Shown: piece after piece, positions 44,460-52,943 of the stretch
How positions within the stretch are numbered: position 1 is the first letter of the stretch
Layout: each line of letters begins with the position of its first letter
Source of the DNA: Opitutia bacterium
Lineage (GTDB): Bacteria; Verrucomicrobiota; Verrucomicrobiia; Opitutales; Opitutaceae
Assembly (NCBI GenBank): GCA_947461205.1
Contig: CANHJG010000016.1
Location: forward strand, 1-53,937
DNA length: 53,937 nt
Direction of reading: 5' to 3'
Position numbers and translations under genes: made by a program
The notes under the pieces: generated by a model
What the model was told of the DNA's origin: nothing
Databases searched by the model: none
The model's input: only the letters and a program-made list of their open reading frames with translations

Positions 44460-46928
44460 GTGAAAATTTCTCTCAACTGGCTCCGCGACTACGTCGCCCT
44501 CGACGCGTCGCACGACGAGATTTCCCGCGCGATCACCTTCCTCGGTTTCGAGGTCGAACAGATCATCCGCACCGGCGCGCCCACACTCGCCCACGTCGTC
44601 GTCGGCGAAGTCCTCGTCCGCGACAAACACCCCAACGCCGACAAACTCTCCGTCTGCACCGTCAACCTCGGCGACACGCTCGGCGTGAAGACCATCGTCT
44701 GCGGCGCGCAGAATTACCAGGTCGGCGACCGCGTCCCCGTCGCTCTGCCCGGCGCGATTTTGCCCGGTAATTTTGAAATCAAGCAGTCGAAAATCCGCGG
44801 CCAGTCCTCCGACGGTATGCTGTGCTCCGCGAAGGAACTCGGCATTTCCGAGGACGCCGCCGGGCTCCTCATTCTCGCCGACCGCCCCGCGCTCGGCGCG
44901 CCGATCAACGCCGTGCTCCCGCCCGGCGACACCGTGTTCGACATCGAGATCACGCCCAACCGCCCCGACGCCCTCTCGCATCTCGGCATCGCGCGCGAAC
45001 TCGCCGCGTGGTTCAAACTCCCGCTGCTCTATCCGCAGGAAACCTTTCGCGGCGCCCTCCCGCTCGACGAGCCCGCCCGCCCCGATTTGCTCCGCTCCGT
45101 CCGCGTCGACAGCCCCGAAGACTGCCCACTCTACACCGCGCACATTATCTCCGGCATCAAGATCGGCCCGAGCCCGGCCTGGCTCCAAGAGCGCCTCACC
45201 GCCGTCGGTCTCCGCCCGATCAACAACGTCGTCGACGTCGGCAACTACGTGATGCTCGAAACCGGCCAGCCCCTGCATGCGTTCGACGCGCGCAAACTCG
45301 GCGGCGCCCAGATCGTCGTCCGCCGCGCCGTCGCCGGCGAAAAACTCACGACCCTCGACGGCAAGGAGCGCGTGCTCACCCCGCACATGCTCGTCATCGC
45401 CGACGCCGCCCAGCCCGTCGTCATCGCCGGCATCATGGGCGGCGTGGATTCCGGCGTTAGCCCCGACACCACCGACCTCGTCCTCGAGTGCGCATTCTTT
45501 AAACGCCAGAGCATCCGGGCCACCGGCAAACGGCTCGGCCTCACCTCCGATTCCGCCTACCGCTACGAGCGCGGCGTCGACGTCCACGGTTCCCTCGAAG
45601 CGGCCTACCGCGCCATCGATCTGATCCTCGCCACCGCGGGCGGCAAGGTCGTCGGTCCCGCCTTTCGCGTCGGCAGCGATGTCCCGTGGCAGCGCGAGAT
45701 TATCGTCACGCACGACTACATCACGGAGAAACTCGGCTTCGATATTCCCGCCGCCGACATGCGCGCCGCGTTCGAAGCGCTCGAGTTCACGATCACCCGC
45801 GAAGAGCCCACCGTGCATCCCGCGCGCGGCCCCGCGTGGACGGTCGGCATTCCCAGCTGGCGCGACGACCTCGACCGGCCCATCGACCTCGTCGAGGAAG
45901 TCCTCCGCCTCTACGGCACTGATAAGATCCCCGCCGCCGTCGTCTCTTCGCCCGGCCTCGTCGGTGACGACGACCCGATCGTGCGCTTCAACCGCCGCGT
46001 CACCGACTACCTCGTCGGCCATGATTTCAACGAGTGCGTGACCTACACGCTGCGGCCGGCCCAGGAAATTGCCGCGTGGGTTTCCGCCACCGCCGCGCAG
46101 GAACTCGCCCTCGCGAACCCCTTCGTCGAAGACCAGTCGCATCTGCGCCCGACGCTCATCACCGGCCTCCTCGAGTCGCTGAAGCTCAACCAATCCCGCG
46201 GCGTCGCCGCCACGCATCTCTGCGAAACGGGCCGTATCTTCATCGAGCGCAACGGCCAGAACGTCGAATGCGCCGCCGTCGGTTTCATCATCGCCGAGCC
46301 CGTGGCCCAACGCTCGTGGCTCAAACGCGAGCCCGTCGATTTCTACGCCGCCAAACACCACGTCGCCGCGCTCGCCGCCGCCGCCGGGATCGACCTCGCC
46401 CGCCAACCGCTCGCGTCCGGCACCGGTCCGCTCTGGGGCTGGCAGGAAGGTCACTCCGCCTCCGCCGGAAACATCGACCACGGCTGGACCGCCCGCTTCG
46501 GACTCCTTGATCTCGCGATGGTCAAAGCCCTCGGCATCGCGGGCAAGGTCTACGCCGGCAGCTTCGCGATTCTCCCGGAGAAAATCTCCGGCGAGACCGC
46601 CCGCCGCCGCTACGCCGACTTCAGCCTGCTGCCCGCCGCCCTGCGCGACATCGCGCTCGTCGTGGACGCGGCGACGCCCGCCTCCGAGGTGCAGAAGACC
46701 CTCGCGAAACTCGCCCGCGCCGCCGCCGCCCATGCGTTCGCGCTCGAGGCCGTCAGCGCCTTCGATGTCTACACCGGCCCTGGCGTCCCCGCCGGCAAGA
46801 AGAGCCTGGCCTTCTCCCTCGTGTTCCGCGCCGCCGACCGGACGCTGACCGACGAAGAGGTCAACGGCGTCTTCCAAAAAGTGCAGGACGAGGTCGCGGC
46901 GACCACCCCTTGGCAGATTCGCAAATAG
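44460..46928 (+). CDS. pheT: Phenylalanine-tRNA ligase beta subunit
   Basis: This 822-residue protein has an N-terminal MKISLNWLRDYVALD, an EMAP-type tRNA-binding domain (VVVGEVLVRDKHPNADKLSV), B3/B4 editing and B5 domains, the core domain, and a C-terminal FDX-ACB anticodon-binding domain (YADFSLLPAALRDIALVVD). The start is GTG 44460. The gap to pheS is filled by a repeat. The gatC gene follows after 2 bases. Confidence 0.97.
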   Translation: MKISLNWLRDYVALDASHDEISRAITFLGFEVEQIIRTGAPTLAHVVVGEVLVRDKHPNADKLSVCTVNLGDTLGVKTIVCGAQNYQVGDRVPVALPGAILPGNFEIKQSKIRGQSSDGMLCSAKELGISEDAAGLLILADRPALGAPINAVLPPGDTVFDIEITPNRPDALSHLGIARELAAWFKLPLLYPQETFRGALPLDEPARPDLLRSVRVDSPEDCPLYTAHIISGIKIGPSPAWLQERLTAVGLRPINNVVDVGNYVMLETGQPLHAFDARKLGGAQIVVRRAVAGEKLTTLDGKERVLTPHMLVIADAAQPVVIAGIMGGVDSGVSPDTTDLVLECAFFKRQSIRATGKRLGLTSDSAYRYERGVDVHGSLEAAYRAIDLILATAGGKVVGPAFRVGSDVPWQREIIVTHDYITEKLGFDIPAADMRAAFEALEFTITREEPTVHPARGPAWTVGIPSWRDDLDRPIDLVEEVLRLYGTDKIPAAVVSSPGLVGDDDPIVRFNRRVTDYLVGHDFNECVTYTLRPAQEIAAWVSATAAQELALANPFVEDQSHLRPTLITGLLESLKLNQSRGVAATHLCETGRIFIERNGQNVECAAVGFIIAEPVAQRSWLKREPVDFYAAKHHVAALAAAAGIDLARQPLASGTGPLWGWQEGHSASAGNIDHGWTARFGLLDLAMVKALGIAGKVYAGSFAILPEKISGETARRRYADFSLLPAALRDIALVVDAATPASEVQKTLAKLARAAAAHAFALEAVSAFDVYTGPGVPAGKKSLAFSLVFRAADRTLTDEEVNGVFQKVQDEVAATTPWQIRK

Positions 46929-46930
46929 CC

Positions 46931-47221
46931 ATGTCCTCCGCGCCCCAACTCGACATCGACCACATCGCCAAGCTCGCCCGCCTCGCGCTCACGCCCGCGG
47001 AAAAGGCCACGTTCGCGCAGCAACTCGGCGAGGTCCTGCACCACATCGAGCAACTCTCGAAAGTCGACGTCACCGGCGTCGAACCCACCGCGCACGCCTC
47101 GCCCGTCTTCAACGTCTGGCAGGCCGACGTCGCGCAGCCCGGCCTCTCCGTCGCCGACGCCCTGCGCAACGCCCCGGCCCAGCGTGACCACATGATCGCC
47201 GTTCCGAAAGTCGTCGAGTAG
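46931..47221 (+). CDS. gatC: Asp/Glu-tRNA amidotransferase subunit C
   Basis: This 96-residue subunit has [20 protein letters not shown] and [19 protein letters not shown]. It stabilises the GatA-GatB complex that makes Gln-tRNA or Asn-tRNA from the mischarged form. ATG 46931 lies 2 bases after the pheT stop; an upstream TTG inside pheT is less likely. Confidence 0.95.
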   Translation: MSSAPQLDIDHIAKLARLALTPAEKATFAQQLGEVLHHIEQLSKVDVTGVEPTAHASPVFNVWQADVAQPGLSVADALRNAPAQRDHMIAVPKVVE

Positions 47222-47265
47222 GGCGGGATCTCCGACCCGCCCTCCGCCTCGCCCCCACGCCGCCC

Positions 47266-48729
47266 ATGCCCTCCGCCCTCCATTTCCGGACCATCGCCGA
47301 CCTCGCCGCCGCCCTCGACGCCAAGCAACTTACGTCCGTCGAACTCACGCAGGCCGTCATCGCGCGCACCCAGGCCGTCGAGCCTCGTATCCATGCCTTC
47401 AACTCCTTCGACGCGTCCGATGCGTTGGCGCAGGCCGCCGCGTCCGACGCCCGTCGCGCCGCCGGGCAGGCCCGCGGCGCCCTCGACGGTATCCCGATCG
47501 GACTGAAAGACGTCATCGCCGTCACCGGCCAGCCGCTCACGGCCTCGAGCAAAATGCTGCAGAACTTCGTCTCGCCCTATGACGCGACGGTCACGACGAA
47601 GTTGAAGCAAGCCGGTGCGGTCCTGTGGGGCCGGCTCAACTGCGATGAGTTCGCCATGGGGTCCTCGACGGAAAACTCCGCCTTCGGCCCGACCGGCAAT
47701 CCGTGGGACACCACGCGCGTCCCCGGCGGTTCCTCGGGCGGCAGTTCGGCCGCCCTCGCCGCGGGCGAAGCCATCGCCACGCTCGGCTCCGACACCGGTG
47801 GCTCCATTCGCCAGCCCGCCGCGCTCTGTGGCGTCGTGGGGTTGAAACCCAGCTACGGTCTCGTCTCGCGCTACGGCCTCATCGCGTTCGCCTCCTCGCT
47901 CGACCAGATCGGCCCGTTTGCCCGCACCGTCGAGGACGCCGCCATCGTGCTCGGCGCCATCGCCGGGCACGACGAACGCGACTCGACCTCGTTCAAAACG
48001 GAGATTCCCGATTACCGCGCCGCACTCACGACCCACCGCGGCCCGTGGAAACTGGGTATCCCGAAGGAATATTTTGCGGACGGCCTCGACCCCGAAATTG
48101 CCGCATCCGTCGAGCAGGCCATCGCGTTTTACAAAGCTCAGGGCTGCGAAATCCGCGAAGTCTCGCTGCCGCACACCGCCTACTGCCTCGACACCTACTA
48201 CGTCATCGCGACGGCCGAAGCCTCCTCGAATCTCGGCCGCTACGACGGTATCCGTTACGGCCATCGCTCGACGGCGGCGAAGGACGCCGTGGACCTTTAC
48301 GCCCAATCGCGGGCCGAAGGCTTCGGCCCCGAAGTGAAGCGCCGGATCATTCTCGGCACCTACGTGCTCAGCTCCGGTTACTACGACGCCTACTATCTTC
48401 GCGCGCAAAAGGTCCGCACGCTCATCCGGCAGGATTTTCTCCACGCTTTCCGGGACGTCGACGCGCTCCTGACGCCGACCTCGCCGGTGCCCGCGTTCAA
48501 GCTGGGGGAAAAAGCCGACCCGCTCTCCCTCTATCTCTGCGACATCTACACGATCGGGGTAAACCTCGCCGGACTGCCCGCGATCAGCGTCCCCTGTGGC
48601 TTCACAAAGAGTGGCCTGCCCATCGGGGCGCAGCTTATCGGCCAACCGTTCCAGGAATCCAACCTCCTCGCGATCGCCCACGCCTACGAGCAGGCGCACG
48701 AGTGGTCGGGGAAGTATCCCGCGCTCTGA
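47266..48729 (+). CDS. gatA: Asp/Glu-tRNA amidotransferase subunit A
   Basis: This 487-residue amidase frees ammonia from glutamine. The Lys81-Ser156-Ser180 triad is visible: Lys in IPIGLKDVI, cis-Ser in [11 protein letters not shown], and nucleophile Ser in [11 protein letters not shown]. It follows gatC and is the last gene before the repeat insertion that separates it from gatB. Confidence 0.97.
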   Translation: MPSALHFRTIADLAAALDAKQLTSVELTQAVIARTQAVEPRIHAFNSFDASDALAQAAASDARRAAGQARGALDGIPIGLKDVIAVTGQPLTASSKMLQNFVSPYDATVTTKLKQAGAVLWGRLNCDEFAMGSSTENSAFGPTGNPWDTTRVPGGSSGGSSAALAAGEAIATLGSDTGGSIRQPAALCGVVGLKPSYGLVSRYGLIAFASSLDQIGPFARTVEDAAIVLGAIAGHDERDSTSFKTEIPDYRAALTTHRGPWKLGIPKEYFADGLDPEIAASVEQAIAFYKAQGCEIREVSLPHTAYCLDTYYVIATAEASSNLGRYDGIRYGHRSTAAKDAVDLYAQSRAEGFGPEVKRRIILGTYVLSSGYYDAYYLRAQKVRTLIRQDFLHAFRDVDALLTPTSPVPAFKLGEKADPLSLYLCDIYTIGVNLAGLPAISVPCGFTKSGLPIGAQLIGQPFQESNLLAIAHAYEQAHEWSGKYPAL

Positions 48730-48849
48730 TTTTTTCGACACAGAGGCAAACCGGAGTAACACAGGGCCACAGAGACCATACCCAGAACCAATCTCCCTGC
48801 CTTACTCTTTGAAGCTCTGTGCCTACTCCGTGTCCTCTGTGACCAAAAC
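48730..48849. repeat. CACAGAG/CTCTGTG repeat, copy 1
   Basis: This ~120-base unit begins TTTTTCGACACAGAGG directly after the gatA stop and ends TCCTCTGTGACC. CACAGAG and CTCTGTG motifs within it form an imperfect inverted repeat. It matches copy 2 over most of its length. Confidence 0.8.
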
Positions 48850-48887
48850 CTGATTCTTTCCCCTGACCCGCCAAGTATGAATGCAGA

Positions 48888-49008
48888 TTTTTCGACACAG
48901 AGGAAAACCAGAGGAACACAGAGGCCACAGAGAGAAACCCCAGCACTGATCTCCCTGCCTCACTCCGTGACGCTCTGTGACTCCTTCGTGCCCTCTGTGT
49001 CTCAATTT
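48888..49008. repeat. CACAGAG/CTCTGTG repeat, copy 2
   Basis: This second unit begins TTTTTCGACACAGAGG and ends CCCTCTGTGTCTC, 6 bases before the GxxExxY gene ATG. Shared central text with copy 1 includes ATCTCCCTGCCT and CTCTGTG near the ends. Confidence 0.8.
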
Positions 49009-49013
49009 TCGTT

Positions 49014-49391
49014 ATGAACTCCGAAATCAACCAACTCACCGAGCAAATCATCGGCGCTGGCATTGAAGTTCACCGCGAACTGGGCCCCGGCCTATTGGAG
49101 TCCGCTTATCAACGCGCGTTGGCGCACGAACTTCGCCTGCGTCACATCTCCTTCGAAGAACAAAAACTCTGCCCCATCACCTACAAGGATTTGGTCATCG
49201 ATGACGCCTACCGCCTCGATTTCCTTGTCGCAGGGCTCGTCGTCGTCGAATTGAAAACCGTGGACACGCTCCTCGAAGTCCACGACGCGCAGGTTCTCAC
49301 TTACCTGAAAATCTCCCGTTGCCAGATTGGTCTGATCCTCAACTTCCGCTCCACCATCCTCACTCGCGGCCTCCGTCGGCTCGCTCTGTGA
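49014..49391 (+). CDS. GxxExxY-family PD-(D/E)XK-like protein
   Basis: This 125-residue protein has the family name motif as GLLESAY (residues 26-32) after IGAGIEVHRELGPG. PD-(D/E)XK-type residues are likely Asp69 in YRLDFLV and Glu79-x-Lys81 in VVVELKT. PF13366-type proteins are commonly found within dispersed CACAGAG-type repeats; their activity is unproven, although a nuclease role is suspected. The gene is flanked by repeat copies, and its stop codon lies in a CTCTGTGA repeat end. It interrupts the gatA-gatB order. Confidence 0.92.
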   Translation: MNSEINQLTEQIIGAGIEVHRELGPGLLESAYQRALAHELRLRHISFEEQKLCPITYKDLVIDDAYRLDFLVAGLVVVELKTVDTLLEVHDAQVLTYLKISRCQIGLILNFRSTILTRGLRRLAL

Positions 49392-49425
49392 AACTCTGTG
49401 ACCCCTCCGTGCCCTCTGTGACAAC
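49381..49425. repeat. CTCTGTG repeat, partial right copy
   Basis: CTCTGTG occurs at three closely spaced sites (near 49384, 49394 and 49414) in the pattern seen at the right ends of copies 1 and 2. This partial copy contains the stop codon of the GxxExxY gene and the GTG start candidates of gatB. Confidence 0.75.
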
Positions 49426-50908
49426 CACCCTCGCCACGTCCTCGCCCAAGTCCGTCTACGAAGCCGTCATCGGGCTGGAAGTCCACGTCCAGATCAAGAC
49501 CCAGTCCAAGATGTTTACGCGCGTGGCCGCCGGCTACGGGCACGAGCCCAACACGCTGACCGACCCGGTGGTCCTCGCGCTCCCGGGCGCCCTGCCCGTG
49601 ATGAACAAGGCCGCGCTCGACGCCATCATCAAGGCCGGCCTCCTCCTCGGCTGCGAGATTGCGCCCGTCTGCAAGTGGGATCGCAAAAACTATTTCTACC
49701 CCGACTCCCCGAAGAACTATCAGATCTCCCAATACGACCAGCCCATCTGCGTGGGCGGCGCCGTCGAGATCGAGTTGCCCGGCTCCGCCCGTAACGTCAT
49801 GGGCGAGCACAAAAAAATCCCGCTCACCCGCATCCACCTCGAGGAGGACGTCGGCAAGCTGAACCACGGCGCCACCGACTCGCTCGTCGACTACAACCGG
49901 GCTGGCACGCCGCTGATGGAAATCGTGTCCGATCCTGCGATGCACTCGGCCGAAGAGGCCTACGCCTATCTCAGCTCGATCCGGGCAACGATGATCTACG
50001 GGGGCATCTCCGACTGCGACATGGAGAAGGGCCAGCTCCGCTGCGATGCCAACATCTCCATTCGCCCCGTCGGCGCCACCCACCTCGGCACGAAGGTCGA
50101 GTTGAAGAATCTCAATTCCATTTCCTTCGTCCGCGACGGCATCGACCATGAGATCAAGCGCCAGATCGCCGTCGTCGAACGCGGCGGCACCCTCGTCCAG
50201 GAAACGCGCGATTACGACGGCCAGACCGGCACCTCGCAGTCGCTCCGTTCGAAAGAAATGGCGCACGACTACCGCTACTTCCCCGATCCTGATCTCATGC
50301 CCGTCAAGGTCGACGCCGAGTGGAAGGCCCGCCTGCAGGCCGAGTGCCCCGAGCTGCCGTTCGCGAAGCAGCGCCGCTTCGTCGAGCGCTACCAACTGCC
50401 CTATTCGCTCACCTCCGTCCTCGTCTGGGACCGCGCGCTGGCCGACTACTTCGAAGAGGCGGCGACCCTCGCCGGCCCCGGCAAAGCCCAGGCCGTCGGC
50501 AACTGGATCGTCAACGATCTCCTGCGCGAACTCGCCGCCGCCCACCTCACGCTCGCCACCTCCAAGATCCGCCCCGCCCACATCGCCGCGCTCGTGCAGC
50601 TGGTCGACGCCGGCACGGTGCTCACCCACGCCGCGAAGGAAATTTTCATCGAAATGGCCGCCACGGGCGACCTGCCCGACGTCATCGCCGACCGCAAGGG
50701 CCTCAAGGCCGCGCCCACCGACCCGAATGAACTCGAGACGTGGTGCCGCGATTCCATCGCCACCGGCGCCAAGGCCGTCGCCGAATTCAAGTCGGGCAAG
50801 GACAGCGCGATCAACGCGCTCAAGGGTCCGGTGATGAAAGCCGCGAAGGGCAAAGCGAACCCGAAGCTCGTCGACGAGACCCTCCGCCGGCTGCTCGCCG
50901 CGATGTGA
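49418..50908 (+). CDS. gatB: Asp/Glu-tRNA amidotransferase subunit B
   Basis: This 496-residue subunit from GTG 49418 binds the mischarged tRNA and amidates it. It has YEAVIGLEVHVQIKTQSKMF, then RVAAGYG, NKAALDAIIKAGLL, and a helical YqeY-like C-terminus (LVDETLRRLLAAM). Homologues start a few residues before YEAVIGLEVH, which points to GTG 49418; GTGs at 49409 and 49388 are alternatives. All candidates lie within the CTCTGTG repeat, so the insertion supplied the initiation region. The stop overlaps the recQ start (GTGA). Confidence 0.95.
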   Translation: MTTTLATSSPKSVYEAVIGLEVHVQIKTQSKMFTRVAAGYGHEPNTLTDPVVLALPGALPVMNKAALDAIIKAGLLLGCEIAPVCKWDRKNYFYPDSPKNYQISQYDQPICVGGAVEIELPGSARNVMGEHKKIPLTRIHLEEDVGKLNHGATDSLVDYNRAGTPLMEIVSDPAMHSAEEAYAYLSSIRATMIYGGISDCDMEKGQLRCDANISIRPVGATHLGTKVELKNLNSISFVRDGIDHEIKRQIAVVERGGTLVQETRDYDGQTGTSQSLRSKEMAHDYRYFPDPDLMPVKVDAEWKARLQAECPELPFAKQRRFVERYQLPYSLTSVLVWDRALADYFEEAATLAGPGKAQAVGNWIVNDLLRELAAAHLTLATSKIRPAHIAALVQLVDAGTVLTHAAKEIFIEMAATGDLPDVIADRKGLKAAPTDPNELETWCRDSIATGAKAVAEFKSGKDSAINALKGPVMKAAKGKANPKLVDETLRRLLAAM

Positions 50909-52857
50909 GCGGGCCGACGACCAAGCTGGCGGCCGCCGAGGCGCTGTTGCGGGAGCGCTTTGGTTTCCCGGCCTTCCGCCCGGGGCAGGCGGCCGTAATC
51001 GCGCAACTGTTGGCCGGCCGCTCGGCGCTCGCGGTGTTTCCCACCGGCAGCGGCAAGAGCCTCTGCTACCAACTGCCCGCCCTGCTCTTCGACGGGCTCA
51101 CCGTCGTCGTCTCGCCGCTGATCGCGTTGATGAAGGACCAGGTGGATTTTCTGCAGGCGCGCGGCATCGCGGCGGCGCGCCTCGATTCGTCGGTGAGCCG
51201 CGAGGGGTTTGACGAAATCCAAGGCGCCCTGCGCGAGCGGCGCCTGAAACTCTTTTATGTCGCGCCGGAGCGTTTTGCGAACGAGCGCTTTCTCGCCCAC
51301 CTGAAAACCCTCACCATCGATCTGCTCGTGATCGACGAGGCGCATTGCATTTCCGAATGGGGCCATAATTTCCGGCCCGACTACCTGAAGCTCGCCCGCT
51401 ACGCCCGCGAACTCAACGTGGGCCGCGTGCTGACGCTCACCGCCACGGCGACGCCGGCCGTCGCCCAGGACATTTGCCGGGCGTTTGCCATTGCCCCGGA
51501 AGCCCATGTGCATACCGGCTTTTACCGGCCGAATTTGTTTCTGCGCGTGACGGCGTGCACCCCATCGGAGCGGCTGCGCCGGTTGATCGAGCGGCTTAAG
51601 TCCCGCCCGGCCGGCCCGACCATCGTCTATGTGACGCTGCAAAAAACGGCCGAGACCGTGGCGGCGGCACTGGCCGCGGCGGGTTTTGCGGCCGCGGCCT
51701 ACCACGCGGGCATGGAAGCGGAGGTGCGCGAGGCCGTGCAGAATCGGTTCATGGCCGCGGACGACGCCATCGTCGTCGCGACCATCGCGTTCGGCATGGG
51801 CATCGACAAGGCGAACATCCGCGCAGTTTTTCACTACAACCTCCCGAAGAGCGTGGAAAACTACGCGCAGGAAATCGGCCGCGCCGGCCGCGATGGCGCG
51901 CCGTCGCACTGCGAAATCCTCGCGGCGGCGGAGGATCTGACCGTGTTAGAGAATTTCACCTACGGCGACACGCCCACGCCCGAGGCGCTGCGCGACCTCA
52001 TCGAGGAACTGCTCGCCGGACGCCCGGCCGGCGCAGCGTTCGACGTCTCCGCCTACGAGCTGTCGGCGCGCCACGACATCCGCCAACTCGTCGTCTCCAC
52101 TGCGCTGACCTATCTCGAACTCGACGGCCTGATCGCGGCGACGGCGCCGTTTTACACGACCTATCAGTGGAAGTTCCGGCGCCCGGTGGCGGAAATCCTC
52201 GCGCGTTTCGATGCCGCGCGCCGCGCGTTTCTCGAAAAACTTTTCGCGTTGGCGAAGGTGGGCCGCGTGTGGCACTCCGTCGTGCTGGCCGAGGCGGTGG
52301 CGGCGCTCGGCGGCGAGCGCGAGCGCGTGGTCAAGGCCCTGGTTTTTCTCGATGAAAAGGGCGACCTCGAGCTGCAGGTCGCGGGCGTGCGGCAGGGCTA
52401 CCGGGTCGGGCGGGTGCCGGATGATCTCACGGCCGTGTGGCAGGAATTGCGCCGGCGCTTCGCCGCGCGGGAGAGCAGCGACATCGCGCGCGTCGCCGCG
52501 GTTGCCGCGCTCGTGGGCGGGGATGGCTGCCTTGTGCGGCGGCTGCTCGCGTATTTTGGCGAGGACCACGGCCGCGACTGCGGACACTGTGGGCCGTGCG
52601 CGGGTGATGCGCCGGCCCGGCTGGTGCGCGTCTCCGGTGGGTTCAGCGGTGCCGACGAAGAACTGCGGGCCCTCGCTGCTGCGCATCCCCGCGCCTTGGG
52701 CAGCGCGCGGCAAATGGCGCGGTTGCTGTGCGGCATTTCCTCGCCGGCGCTCGCCGCGGCAAAGCTCACGCGCCATCCCCGCTTCGGCTCGGCGGTGGAG
52801 ACGCCGTTTGCCGACGTCATGCAGGCCGCCGAAGCCGCGCTTGGGGGCGGGACCTGA
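50905..52857 (+). CDS. recQ: RecQ-family ATP-dependent DNA helicase
   Basis: This 650-residue helicase has Walker A FPTGSGKSLCYQLP, DEAH in LLVIDEAHCISEWGH, LTATATPAV and QEIGRAGRDGAPSH. A winged-helix-like part (~380-430) comes before the four-Cys cluster, which lies near 535-565 (GCLVRRLLAYFGED, then RDCGHCGPC). In E. coli RecQ the Zn site directly follows the helicase lobes, so domain order here is different. No HRDC domain is apparent. GTG 50905 overlaps the gatB stop. Confidence 0.93.
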   Translation: MSGPTTKLAAAEALLRERFGFPAFRPGQAAVIAQLLAGRSALAVFPTGSGKSLCYQLPALLFDGLTVVVSPLIALMKDQVDFLQARGIAAARLDSSVSREGFDEIQGALRERRLKLFYVAPERFANERFLAHLKTLTIDLLVIDEAHCISEWGHNFRPDYLKLARYARELNVGRVLTLTATATPAVAQDICRAFAIAPEAHVHTGFYRPNLFLRVTACTPSERLRRLIERLKSRPAGPTIVYVTLQKTAETVAAALAAAGFAAAAYHAGMEAEVREAVQNRFMAADDAIVVATIAFGMGIDKANIRAVFHYNLPKSVENYAQEIGRAGRDGAPSHCEILAAAEDLTVLENFTYGDTPTPEALRDLIEELLAGRPAGAAFDVSAYELSARHDIRQLVVSTALTYLELDGLIAATAPFYTTYQWKFRRPVAEILARFDAARRAFLEKLFALAKVGRVWHSVVLAEAVAALGGERERVVKALVFLDEKGDLELQVAGVRQGYRVGRVPDDLTAVWQELRRRFAARESSDIARVAAVAALVGGDGCLVRRLLAYFGEDHGRDCGHCGPCAGDAPARLVRVSGGFSGADEELRALAAAHPRALGSARQMARLLCGISSPALAAAKLTRHPRFGSAVETPFADVMQAAEAALGGGT

Positions 52858-52882
52858 CATTTCCCTGACAATCGGCTGACCG

Positions 52883-52908
52883 CGCGCTGACAACCAGCGC
52901 GGCGTTTT
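52883..52908 (+). terminator. Weak terminator after recQ
   Basis: CGCGCTG and CAGCGCG form a 7-bp stem around ACAAC, followed by GCGTTTT. The stem is short but GC-rich, and lies 25 bases after the stop. Confidence 0.5.
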
Positions 52909-52943
52909 GTGGTTCACTGGGTCTGTTCAATTCCGGACTCACC

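Noticed and set aside
44448-46877. Long - strand open frame opposite pheT
   Set aside because: It mirrors pheT codon usage and has no recognisable protein motif; pheT is certain.
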